Below are positions 1 to 9,711 of a DNA stretch of 64,000 nt, piece by piece. The stretch comes from Mesaphorura yosii. Its lineage: Eukaryota > Arthropoda > Collembola > Poduromorpha > Tullbergiidae. The translations under genes were made by a program, and so were the position numbers. The stretch covers positions 1-64,000 of the forward strand of contig WIXG01000106.1 in assembly GCA_009869945.1 (NCBI GenBank). Direction: 5' to 3'. The notes under the pieces are model-generated. The model did not search any database. It was given only the letters and a program-made list of their open reading frames with translations, and was not told the DNA's origin. Numbering within the stretch: the stretch's first letter is position 1; each line of letters begins with the position of its first letter.

Positions 1-436
1 TCCATTCAGCTGGCCTTCAACCTGTGGAGTATTACAGGCAGGCACGGCAAGGAGTAAGAGTCTCACTCATCTCTCTCTAGAAGAGTAGGGCGAACACACC
101 AGAAACTTCCAAATTCGCACATGTAGGTGGAAACGACGAAGACGATGTGATCACAACACACGTACACACATCGGAAGGAACGAGAACGGATCACAGAATT
201 TACCACACGCTAAAAGGTCCTAACTCCGTGCGACAAAACCCACGCTCGTTACGAGAAGTTGGTTCAGTTCATTCTGAGATTTGTACACGTGAAGTTGATC
301 GTTGAAGCGAACGTACGTTGGACGTGCATACAAAAGACCAAGAGTGCTCGTGTATATTCGTTAATCAGTTGTTGAATCAATATACAATTCGCAAACTTTG
401 TGACTGCATAGTTGTGCGTTAAATTCGGATACCAAA
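1..436 (+). promoter_or_regulatory. 5' flank and 5' UTR of the Hsp70 gene
   Basis: Non-coding DNA upstream of the Hsp70 start codon. A single perfect two-unit heat-shock-element-like core (GAA-nn-TTC, AGAAACTTCC) lies at 101-110. I do not see the three or more contiguous alternating units expected of a strong heat-shock promoter. No convincing TATA box is visible. The leader just before the ATG is compatible with a eukaryotic start context (ACCAAAATGG). The transcription start cannot be placed. Confidence 0.4.
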
Positions 437-2530
437 ATGGCCAAGATTCCGGCGATTGGAATAGATTTGGGCACCACGTACTCGTGCGTCGGTGTTTTCC
501 AGCATGGAAAAGTGGAGATCATCGCCAACGATCAGGGTAATCGCACGACTCCGAGTTACGTCGCCTTCTGCGACACGGAGCGACTGATTGGTGATGCTGC
601 GAAGAACCAAGTCGCAATGAACCCTGAGAACTCGATCTTCGATGCGAAAAGGTAATAAAAACACGTTCAATTGAGAGACTCTGCTCATGGCTCCAAGATT
701 TCCAATCTTGTAATGCAATCACATGCACGCTTGTGCTTTTGCTCGTCTAGATTGATTGGGCGCAAGTTTGACGACCCGAAAGTTCAAAGCGACATGAAGC
801 ATTGGCCATTCAAAGTGATCAACAAAGGAAATAAGCCCCATCTCCAAGTTGAGTTCAAAGGAGAACAGAAGACCTTCTCGCCTGAAGAGATCAGTTCCAT
901 GGTTCTGACAAAGATGAAGGAGACAGCCGAAGCTTACTTGGGAGGGAAGGTGAAGGACGCCGTCATCACTGTGCCCGCTTACTTCAATGACTCCCAGCGT
1001 CAGGCCACGAAAGACGCTGGCGTGATTGCTGGTCTGAACGTGATCCGTATCATTAACGAGCCAACAGCCGCTGCGCTCGCGTACGGGCTCGACAAGAATC
1101 TGAAGGGAGAAAAAAACATTTTGATCTTCGATCTTGGCGGTGGCACTTTCGATGTCTCCATTTTGACGATCGACGAAGGTTCGCTTTTCGAAGTGAAGTC
1201 GACGGCTGGCGACACACACTTGGGAGGTGAAGATTTTGACAACCGAATGGTCCAGTACTTCTGCGACGAATTCAAGCGCAAGTACAAGAAGGACATGAGT
1301 GGGAATGCGAGAACACTCCGACGTCTGCGGACAGCCTGCGAGAGAGCAAAGCGCACCCTTTCATCCAGCGCGGAGGCGAACATCGAGATCGATGCACTCT
1401 TCGAAGGAATTGATTTCTACACAAAAATTTCTCGAGCTAGATTCGAAGAGCTGTGCATGGACCTCTTTCGATCAACAATGGAGCCAGTTGAGAAGGCGTT
1501 GAACGATGCGAAGCTGGATAAGAGCAAGATCAATGAAGTCATTCTCGTGGGCGGATCAACGCGTATCCCGAAGATCCAAAAGATGCTGCAGGATTTCTTC
1601 CACGGCAAAGAATTGAACAAGTCCATCAACCCCGATGAAGCTGTCGCGTACGGAGCAGCAATCCAAGCCGCAATTTTGTCTGGAGACACAAGTTCGCAGA
1701 TTCAGGATGTGCTGCTGGTTGATGTCGCGCCATTGTCGCTGGGAATTGAAACCGCTGGCGGCGTTATGAGCAAAATTGTTGAACGCAACAGCAGAATTCC
1801 GTGCAAGCAATCTCAAGTATTCACGACATACTCTGATAACCAACCTGCAGTATCGATTCAAGTCTACGAAGGCGAACGAGCAATGACAAAGGACAACAAC
1901 CTGCTTGGGCAGTTCAATCTTACTGGAATTCCACCCGCACCACGCGGTGTGCCACAAATCGAAGTCAGCTTTGATTTGGACGCGAATGGCATTCTGAATG
2001 TTTCTGCTACAGACAAGAGCACATCAAAATCTGAGAAGATTACCATCAAAAACGACAAAGGACGCTTGAGCCAGGAGGAAATCCAGAGAATGCTGGATGA
2101 GGCTAACAAATACGCTGCCGAAGACGAGCAACAAAGGCAGAAGGTGGCTGCAAGGAACCAGTTGGAGGGCTACGTGTTTGGAGTCAAGCAGGCGGCGGAG
2201 GACGCGCCGGCAGACAAAATCTCAGAAGCTGACAAGAAGACCCTGCTGGACAAGTGCTCTGAAGTTCTCAAATGGCTGGACAACAACCTACTTGCGGAGA
2301 AGGACGAGTACGACTTTAAACTCAAAGAGTTCCAGAAGGAGGCTCAACCAATTATGGTAAGTTCGTATTTCCTTGTCATTTCTTAATTGTGACTTTTCGA
2401 CTGTGACAATGTATTGCAGTAATTTGAGCCAGTTTTACTTCTCTTCCAGATGAAGCTTCACGGACAAAATGCAGGTAACACAAAAGCCGGCGGTGGTGGA
2501 GGCGGTCCGACGGTTGAAGAAGTGGATTAA
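437..2530 (+). CDS. Hsc70: Cytosolic heat shock protein 70 / cognate (Hsc70-type), three exons
   Basis: ATP-dependent cytosolic/nuclear chaperone. Model: join(437..651,751..2356,2450..2530), 1902 nt, 633 aa. Phases agree at both introns (AG|A codes Arg in FDAKR-LIGRKF; phase 0 at QPIM-MKLH). Hsp70 signatures are all present: [14 protein letters not shown] at the N terminus, [12 protein letters not shown], the [15 protein letters not shown] phosphate-binding segment and [14 protein letters not shown]. The substrate-binding domain follows, and the protein ends in GPTVEEVD, so it carries the EEVD tail that binds TPR co-chaperones and marks cytosolic members. The C-terminal tail is short and Gly-rich without GGMP repeats. 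Two introns and a weak heat-shock-element context favour a constitutive or mildly inducible cognate over the intronless stress-induced genes; that is inference. Poly(A) signal at 2832-2837. Confidence 0.97.
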
Positions 2531-2831
2531 ATCGAATTGGCTTGATTCTCATTCCAATACCATTAAGCGCTAAGCAACACTAAACGGGATGTGAGGAATA
2601 CTGAGCTGAGCATTTTATTACTGTAAAGTAAAATTAACCTGCAAATTGAACATAGGAATATAAGAGTATTAAATTAAAGTTTGTAAGTTACCAGAATGAA
2701 AGATAATTAATACTTCCGAGTATCTCGTGTCTCCTTATTAATTAAGTAACCAAGTAGTGAGTAGTAAAACTGAGAACAAAATATCTTCACTTAACGGTGG
2801 TTCGTTTCGTTACTTGAGAGTCCGTCTAACA

Positions 2832-2837
2832 AATAAA
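2832..2837 (+). terminator. Poly(A) signal AATAAA for Hsp70
   Basis: Canonical AATAAA about 300 nt after the Hsp70 stop codon, directly before the left inverted repeat of the adjacent transposon-like element. ATTAAA variants also occur nearer the stop, so the site actually used is uncertain. Confidence 0.5.
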
Positions 2838-2842
2838 GCATA

Positions 2843-3583
2843 TACCGTATTTACCGAATTAGAAAGTCAGGTGCTGTATTGTTTCAATGTCAAAATTTTG
2901 GTGTGATCACGACAAAATACCTGGGCACTTTATTGTTTGGAGTTCAAGTGAACACATTTTGTGTCACATCTTGTGTCTTTGGTGAAGATGGCACACCTTT
3001 CTCGCATCTCGCAAACTACCTCAAAACGGTGTAAAGTTCGCTTATTTTCTATTTACACGTTATCGTCCATTACTTTCCTTCGAATGTGAATGCCAGTTTG
3101 TAACCTGTTCAAAGCAGTGCCTACAGCAGACCACAGAAAATTCAAGGGCACAGAAATCGGTGAGGTATGAGCGTAGTCATCCACGTCCTTATCTTTGACT
3201 TCTATGACGAGCAAGTTTACCCAACTTACTCTGTTGCCCACAGTTCGTCCCTTCGGTCTGAGGCATTGTATTAGTTCGTATATCTTTGAGAGGAAAGGCC
3301 CGTCTGCGTGTCGGTGTTTGCTTCATATTTACCGAACATGGTTTAATTAAGCCAACCGAACTTAATTTTAACTTGGCTGCATGCTACAGCGATAAGGATA
3401 AAAGCAAACCTCCACTTAATCGGGCTTAACCATTTCTATTGTTCACAATTTGACTAAATCAGGGCCTTCTATTTCGACGGGGAGTTCTATTATTTCAAGC
3501 GCACGATTTTGTCGTGATCACAGCAAAATAGAACGCCCGGGCTCTATAATTCGACTGGAGGTAGTAATTCGGTAAATACGGTA
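2843..3583. mobile_element. Non-autonomous DNA transposon / MITE-like element with 19-bp perfect terminal inverted repeats
   Basis: The left end TACCGTATTTACCGAATTA (2843-2861) is repeated exactly, inverted, at 3565-3583. A second inverted match, TGATCACGACAAAAT, lies at 2904-2918 with its complement at 3506-3520, so the two arms keep the same order and similar spacing from the ends. The 741-bp unit has no credible coding frame, which fits a MITE or an internally deleted DNA transposon. It sits between the convergent 3' ends of Hsp70 and the next gene. A target-site duplication is not evident; a TA or AT dinucleotide is possible. I could not see a second copy in this window. Assignment to a superfamily is not attempted. 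Confidence 0.75.
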
Positions 3584-3684
3584 AATAAGAAATCTGATTA
3601 TGACATGTGAAGCGTAATGTATTATCAGGCTTATGGAGAACTGATTAATAAAGCTTACGTTATAGATTGCTTTTGAGTTTGTCT

Positions 3685-6342
3685 TCACTTCCGATGTTTT
3701 TTGCTCCCAGTTGCAGTTGTATCCGTGCCGGAAGAAGATTGAACATATTTATCGGCCATCTCACGAAGCCTACGACTTACTTTAACACGGCAGGGCTTAA
3801 CTATTCCTGTCCATTTTGAAGGAATTGGAGATCCAGTGGAAATTGTGGAAACAGCTGAACACTTGCTCTCTTCCTCGCCGTTTTCTGTGAACAATTTGCG
3901 CTTCACTCTCATTCCCTCCAGCTTTTGGCGCTTGGTTTCTAAACTCTCTTCGTCACTGTCGCTGCCGCTGTCAGAAGATTGCGATTTGTTTTTAGTGTCA
4001 GACTCTTCATTTTCTTTCTCAGAACCCGATGCACCTTTTTCGTCTGCGGGAGGACTCCAATCCGAATCGTCGTCATCGTTATTACTTCCTTTGGCCTTAG
4101 ATTTAGGCTTGGACTGGGAACCGGAGACACCAAAGCGTTGAGTATCCAACTCCAGCACAATTGAAGTTTGTGAAAATGGCAGAGATTCAGACTCCCTTGA
4201 TTTGTCTGCATTGGAACTGCTTTTATCCCTAGCACTTGTCTGTGTCTTGTTGGGCGAACGCGACACCAATTTTTTCTCAGTCTTGCTTGGTGGTTCCAAC
4301 GATTCATCTTCATTGCCACTTTCTTCAAAGATGCTCACTTCTGTGATTTTAGCAGCTGCGGCTCTGCTCGGCCTCTTTGAGATTGAGATGGAAGCCGGAG
4401 AGGCAGAAGGGCGTCTTCCAATCTTTACAACAAATAAGAGTATTTGAATTGCATCATTTCTGCTCAGAGTGACTTTTACTTTCTCCACGAAGCCTCACCT
4501 GCGAATTTCTAGCAGATCGGGTCGGCCTTGGGCTGGTAAGAGAAGCGTCGCTGGACTCTGATAAATGCCTTGCCTGTTTATGAGTTGGTTATTGAAAAGG
4601 AAGTCAGAATTGCCATACTATTTTGATTTAATTCATGTCTCTTTGCTACCTTTGAATTTTTAGCAGCTCGGCGAGGTCGGGCCGGCTTCTTGGCACTTGA
4701 GATAAGAGAATCATCACTGGAAGTAGAGGCACGTCTTCCCTGTTTCAAGTAAAACTGAAAGGTCAGAACTGAAGTCCACATTGCACTAATTCTAGATGGG
4801 TCGGTGAGGGATCACATTTGTTATGCAGACTTACCCGTTTCCTCTTGCTTTTCTTGCTCAAATTAGGCTCAAATGATGAGTCAGAATCAGATGCGCTTGC
4901 TTCCTGATCTGACGAAACGATATCAGAGTTTTTCTTGCTCTTCACATTTGTCTTAGACTTCGGTACGTTCAACGACTTATTACGTTTGGAAGCCCCTTTC
5001 TTCTTCATTGTGACCTCACTGTCATGAAATTCTTCCACAATCTCAATCGAGCTGTCGGAATCACCTCCACTATGACCCCGTTTTTCCAGCTCTCTCAGTA
5101 TGCCATTATTCGACAAAGATCTTGATTTACGTTGTGTAGGAGTTTCTTTATTTGTCGTTGGGCTCTGATTGGTCATGTTCTTCGCTTCAGCTGAGGTTGA
5201 TGGTTTATTCCTACCCGGGCTGGCTCGTGGTGATTTAGCAGTTTCGTCGTTCGATTCAATGTCATTGTCATTTTTGTTGTGTTCTAGTTCTTTCTCTTCT
5301 TCTGTGCTAGATTCTTCCTCAGATTCGTACTGTAGATCACTTCCGTTGTTTGTCTTAGGTTTAGGATAGATTTCTTCCACAATGTCACAAATGCCACTCT
5401 CCCCTTCCTGTATTAAGTAGTGAGAAATATTTCTTTCTTGAAAGGGCACGTTTAATGGGTCTAAATTTTCAACTGGGCCGAGAGAATTCTATCAGATAAA
5501 AATACAAAAAACGAATGGGTCAGTAAGGATACATAAATCGAACCAAATGTAAAGTAAGAACTTTGAACATCTAAATCATGAGGGGTCAAGGCAGGCGGTC
5601 AGAATATCGATTCCACTTACCTCATGTCTGTAGATGGCCAACACTGTTTCTGGCACTGGAATGTTCCCAAAGCTGTTTAGAAAAGCTGATTTGCTCTGGT
5701 ACTGGTACTTAGCGCCCCAGACAGCTAAGTAGTCACCTATTTTCAAAGAGTCGTGCAAAACATCAGCAAGCTCCGAATGGGATATTAAAATCCACTTCGC
5801 TATCTCCTGATTTGACTCCATGTTGTTTGCGCATCTGATTTCAGTTGTTTCTATCTGTAATTTGTTGGTGCCGTCTTTCTTAATGCACTCCAATTTGCCA
5901 ATGTTCTTAATCTCGAACTATAAGCACAAAGAGAATAAAAAACTTAATAAAAGTTGTCGAATAATAATAATAATAATAATAGGCCAATATTGGTCCGTAC
6001 AATTTGAAATTCAGAATCGTCAGTCCTAATACCAGAACGCTTATGTCCATGGATTGTTGTATAAAACTTCTTAGCCAATGATTTTCTGGAGTATTCCAAA
6101 TATTCCGCTTTAATGTGTGCTTCAAAGGCTGCGTACATGCGCTTGGACCAACATTTCAGCAACGTCCAGGAATACTTTCTGGAATCTTGAGTGTTTTCCA
6201 GGGTCGCCACGAACGGTGGCACATGCACATCACTAACTCTTCTACCGGGAGGCCTTCCTCCTCTACCTCGATTAGTACCTCCATGTGCGGTAATTGCCTG
6301 TTGTACACGACCTTGCCTCCGAACAATGGATGTCTTAGGCAT
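3685..6342 (-). CDS. Unrecognised Ser-rich, acidic/basic (probably nuclear) protein, six exons
   Basis: Model on the minus strand: exons 6342..6001, 5917..5621, 5488..4835, 4739..4650, 4573..4499, 4422..3685; 732 codons, 731 aa, every junction phase 0. I do not recognise the family. Residues 1-40 are Gly/Arg-rich (RGRGGRPPGRR). Residues about 50-213 are globular, with an OB-fold-like alternation of strands (LKIGDYLAVWGAKY). From about residue 214 the chain is disordered, with acidic runs (SEEESSTEEEKELE), many Ser-Asp phospho-acceptor patterns and basic nuclear-localisation-like stretches (KKSKRKR). Exons 4, 5 and 6 each begin with a related R-R-x-S-x-S motif. The composition suggests a chromatin or nuclear protein, but that is inference. 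The first donor (ATT|GTACGG) is weak and is the least certain junction; the others are strong. Confidence 0.8.
5960..5981. repeat. (AAT)n microsatellite in intron 1 of the unrecognised gene
   Basis: About seven uninterrupted AAT units lie inside the 83-bp first intron (5918-6000) of the minus-strand gene, so the repeat occupies about a quarter of the intron close to its donor. Confidence 0.9.
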
Positions 6343-6998
6343 TCTCTCCTACCTACACAAAAGAGAATTAGGCATTATATCTTCACTAATCAGAAATAGA
6401 ATGAAGTTATACAGTCTTAAGTTGTATGCCCTTACTTTTTCAGGCTCCAGTCTTCAGTCCACCTTCAAAATTACCTATCTACACCTTCTCATACTGTATG
6501 TAACTTATTTTGCTTCCACGACGCAAGATCAGACTTAGAACACTGCCGAATTCCTTAAGTAGCTAAAATTCACGGGATAAAACATGAAACAACGGGACTT
6601 TCCGTCTCTGTTTTCAAAAACATCAAACATATCTTGTGAATGAACGTTAAGCGATTTGTGGATAGACTGAGAAAAGGCTCAAATACGGGATTTCGCTCCT
6701 TTTTTGTTCGCCAAAGCAAGCCAACTTAACCCTTGCATTGAACCGACATTGCGTCTTGTCATCCTTTCATGATTTTGGGGACAAAGGAAAGGTGTTGTTC
6801 TTTTACAGATGTCGGACACCAGAAAATGTTAATTAGTCAGTTAGGCATTAGACCAAACGTTTGCTGGTGACTAATAAAATTGTGGATGTTCGGCTAACGC
6901 TACTTCTATTATTTTAATTGTGTTATAATCTTGAGTAGAAGATATACAGAGGAAGTTACTTCTTTTTTTGCATTCATACATTGGGAATCTAAACTAAA
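6343..6998. other. Intergenic region
   Basis: About 650 bp between the 5' end of the unrecognised gene and the 3' end of the glucoamylase-like gene, both on the minus strand. It must hold the promoter of the former and the 3' UTR of the latter. Short ORFs here lack splice context and coding character. An ATTAAA-type signal on the minus strand near 6911-6920 could end the glucoamylase transcript, but this is weak. Confidence 0.5.
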
Positions 6999-8357
6999 TT
7001 ACAAGATAACCATTAAGAAAACGACAATGAGTGTCATTCTACTAAATGCAGTCAATGCAGTTGACCCTGACACCGGGTCGGGCTGAAATCCGACCGCGGA
7101 CATGGCTCGCTTGACGTGCGGATCTTCCATGTAATACTTCCAGACGAATCCAGTGCGGTAGTTTTCCGCCATGAGCATCGTCACTCCCACGTCGATCCCA
7201 ATCACATCAGGATTGTACCATGGCGGATTCATGATTGGGTTGAAGGCATCGATGAACCCGTACGGACCCCAAGTCTGGGGAAAATTTGTCCTCAGATTAC
7301 GCAGCACAGCAATGGTCTCTTCAGGCAGGAAGGGAATTGACCCTGCAGTCGCACAGGGCACGATGGCTCCTTCCGGTCGTCCTCGCAGTGGCGGTCCTCC
7401 CCAAGCGTCGTAGCCGTATGGAGTGTCTGACGCCGTGATGCCCCAGAAGTTTTCGTTGTACGAACTGTAATTCTTACCTAGCTCCTCGATGCACCACGCC
7501 TTGTGTGCTTTAGTTGCAATCACAGAATTTTCGTAGTAATTTGCGTACTTATCTCGGACGCCCTTGAGGTCGATGAAGGCATGAGAGAACTGATGCGTGA
7601 ACAGCGGGCCATTTCCGTCGATATACGTGAAGTCTTTGTAGGTGATTGTGTGGCGCGTGAAGTCGTTCCAATGAGCGGCTGGAATTGGATGGGTTGTGGA
7701 GCCGATGGCTTGGAAGAGCAGAATTATCAGCTCGCAGTACCGATTCCAGGAGTCTTCCAGGAATCCGTTCTCCGGTGACCAGCCCATGCTGAGTGTTGTT
7801 TTTCCGTTCAGCATCCACGCAAAGTTGACGCGGTCGTAGATTTCGGTGGCCAAGTCCACAATGTGGTGCACCTGCGAGAAGTAGTTGCGAACCATCAGCA
7901 CGCCTCCGAGCAGCAGCGCCGTGTCGATGGAGGACAATTCGGAGTTCCAAACTCTTTCACCGGTGCTCATGTTGACAAAGTGGTAGTAGAATCCTTCGTG
8001 ACCATCGAGCTCTCCATCGACGATGAACTTCAGAGTGTTCTCAATTCGTCTGAAGATATCGGCTCGATCGTAGTAATTTCGTTCGTATGCAATTGCCAAT
8101 CCCACCAACCCAAAACCGGTCGCTGCTATGCTGGCCACATCGCGTGGATCCTCAGCGCCTGACGCAAGCGCCCGATCTTTTACTTGGCCGGATTCGGGAT
8201 CCGCTTGTTCCCAGAAGAATTTGAAGGCTGCTCGTTCAAGCTCGTCTAGCAGAGCATCGTCTTGTGGGGAAAGTTGGCTCGACGCAGAAGCCACTAAAAA
8301 TGTACAGATTATGAATGCGAAGGCGTGTAGAAATGAAGAATTCGATAGACAAGTCAT
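6999..8357 (-). CDS. Secreted glucoamylase-like (PF10091-type) protein, intronless, putative GPI anchor
   Basis: Single-exon 452-aa protein resembling the glycoamylase-like (alpha/alpha toroid glycoside hydrolase-type) family that is widespread in bacteria. A signal peptide occupies about residues 1-27. Family blocks appear in order: ERAAFKFFWEQA (41-52), GFYYHFVN...TGER..NSELSSIDTALLLGG (122-152), a W/ENG block followed by GSTTHPIP (193-226), GPLFTHQFSHAFIDLKG (250-266), WGITASDTPYGYDAWGGPP (305-323), and PDVIGIDVGVTMLMAENYRTGFVW (383-406). The last about 16 residues are hydrophobic after a small-residue SGST stretch, which looks like a GPI-attachment signal. It probably hydrolyses glucans outside the cell; the substrate is not predictable from sequence. 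No introns, unlike most neighbours, and a bacterial-type architecture suggest horizontal acquisition. A TATA box lies about 155 bp upstream. Confidence 0.9.
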   Translation of the reverse strand: MTCLSNSSFLHAFAFIICTFLVASASSQLSPQDDALLDELERAAFKFFWEQADPESGQVKDRALASGAEDPRDVASIAATGFGLVGLAIAYERNYYDRADIFRRIENTLKFIVDGELDGHEGFYYHFVNMSTGERVWNSELSSIDTALLLGGVLMVRNYFSQVHHIVDLATEIYDRVNFAWMLNGKTTLSMGWSPENGFLEDSWNRYCELIILLFQAIGSTTHPIPAAHWNDFTRHTITYKDFTYIDGNGPLFTHQFSHAFIDLKGVRDKYANYYENSVIATKAHKAWCIEELGKNYSSYNENFWGITASDTPYGYDAWGGPPLRGRPEGAIVPCATAGSIPFLPEETIAVLRNLRTNFPQTWGPYGFIDAFNPIMNPPWYNPDVIGIDVGVTMLMAENYRTGFVWKYYMEDPHVKRAMSAVGFQPDPVSGSTALTAFSRMTLIVVFLMVIL

Positions 8358-8513
8358 TTCTAGATTTGAAGTGGCGTAGCAGACGCTGTAGCGGAAATTG
8401 GAAGTGGAAGTCTGCGGTCTACAGTTTACTGGAAATTCGAACGGAAGAATGTGATGACTGCTACCGTGAGTGAGATCGACCGATACGATAGCGATTTCAG
8501 GAATGGCAAGCCA

Positions 8514-8521
8514 ATTTTATA
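8514..8521 (-). promoter_or_regulatory. TATA box (TATAAAAT) of the glucoamylase-like gene
   Basis: On the minus strand TATAAAAT lies about 155 nt upstream of the ATG at 8357. This would place the start of transcription near 8485-8490 with a 5' UTR of about 130 nt. The match to the consensus is good, but the initiator is not decisive. Confidence 0.5.
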
Positions 8522-9711
8522 TTCAGAGTATTCCTCTGAAGAGCTTCGTGTGTAGAACACCGCATTCTTTTTCAACACACCAAACCGTGGTTGTAATTAC
8601 AAATCAATTTTCAGATATATAAATAGCAATTGAAGATTCATGAGTAATACAGAAGCCATGTTCAGGAAGGTATAATTTAATGATATTTCAAGTTTATTTA
8701 AGTATCAACATGTTTGTCATTTTTCCACTTGACACGACGCAACGTTTTGTGCTTGAACAAAAGGCTGAAACGATCAAATCAAAAACGATGAGTATTGCGT
8801 GAATGATTTCTCAATTCCCAATTGTAAGCTGTCATCCACTCGACTTATGTAGCGTAAAGCAATTTCATCGGGAATCAATGCGTTGAATTTTGAGCCTAGC
8901 TTTGTGGAATTGAGATGGGTGTAACACGAGTAGCAATCGACAATCGAATTGAGACACGATCAGACCAAAAATGTCATCTACAATTAGCCAATAATTTCTA
9001 GGGCTCTAACGCCTACGTGCTATTTATTGTCATATTGCCTGTTGCTTCAGTGCCTTATCAAAAAGGCTCCTGACATTCTGCGTACGCACTCCTACAATTG
9101 TAGTTTTGAGAATTTTCCATGACTCTCATGTTGATTTCAAGGGCGCGAACTATGCACGTATGCATCAGATTAATCAGATATTTTACTCCAGTTTCACTTT
9201 TTTAAGCTATTATATACCAACAGCTCTAATTAATTATGAAATACAAAGAGTTAAATGGCGTGTGAAGGGAATGTGAAATATAACATGTCACACTGCGGAC
9301 TCTATTACGCTAGTCACAAAGAGTCAAAGAGAAAGAGTTTCACAAGCGTAGATTCAAGTTTATTGACTTAACGGTAGGTTGTTTACAATGTCATAGTCTG
9401 GAGTTCCGGGTTATTGCCTCCGGAATGCCAGTCAAGAGACATAAATCCCACATCCCATGAATTATGGAGCCTCCGGTGCTCAGGGCAGGCAATTGATCAT
9501 CTATTCAAGCAAGCACAGCAGACTTGACGCTTTGACGGTCAATTAAGTACACGATTCCTCTAAGCAACCTCTTGTGGGCAAAACCGAACTCCTAAACTAT
9601 GAACGTATGACACGCCGACACGCAGCAAGATGCTAAATTAGCGTCGGATTTCGCAATCCAGGAAACTTCAGCCGGGTGGGTTGGCCAGTAGGCAGTCAGT
9701 CATTTCTAGAA
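8522..9711. other. Intergenic region between divergent glucoamylase-like and receptor genes
   Basis: About 1.2 kb of AT-rich non-coding DNA serving as 5' flank for two divergently transcribed genes. A TATATAAATAG at 8616-8626 reads on the plus strand, but no gene follows within 1 kb except the receptor. No long ORF, repeat or RNA gene is seen. Confidence 0.5.

Noticed and set aside
671-750. Coding sequence upstream of Hsp70 exon 2 in the same frame
   Set aside because: It is intron sequence that happens to stay open; the GT at 652 and the CTAG acceptor at 750 restore the conserved FDAKRLIGRKF.
8616-8626. TATATAAATAG TATA box on the plus strand
   Set aside because: No transcript or ORF follows at the right distance; the receptor start is more than 1 kb away.
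9676-9711. Longer receptor start upstream at a GTG
   Set aside because: The upstream codons are open but begin with GTG; the ATG at 9712 directly precedes the signal peptide.
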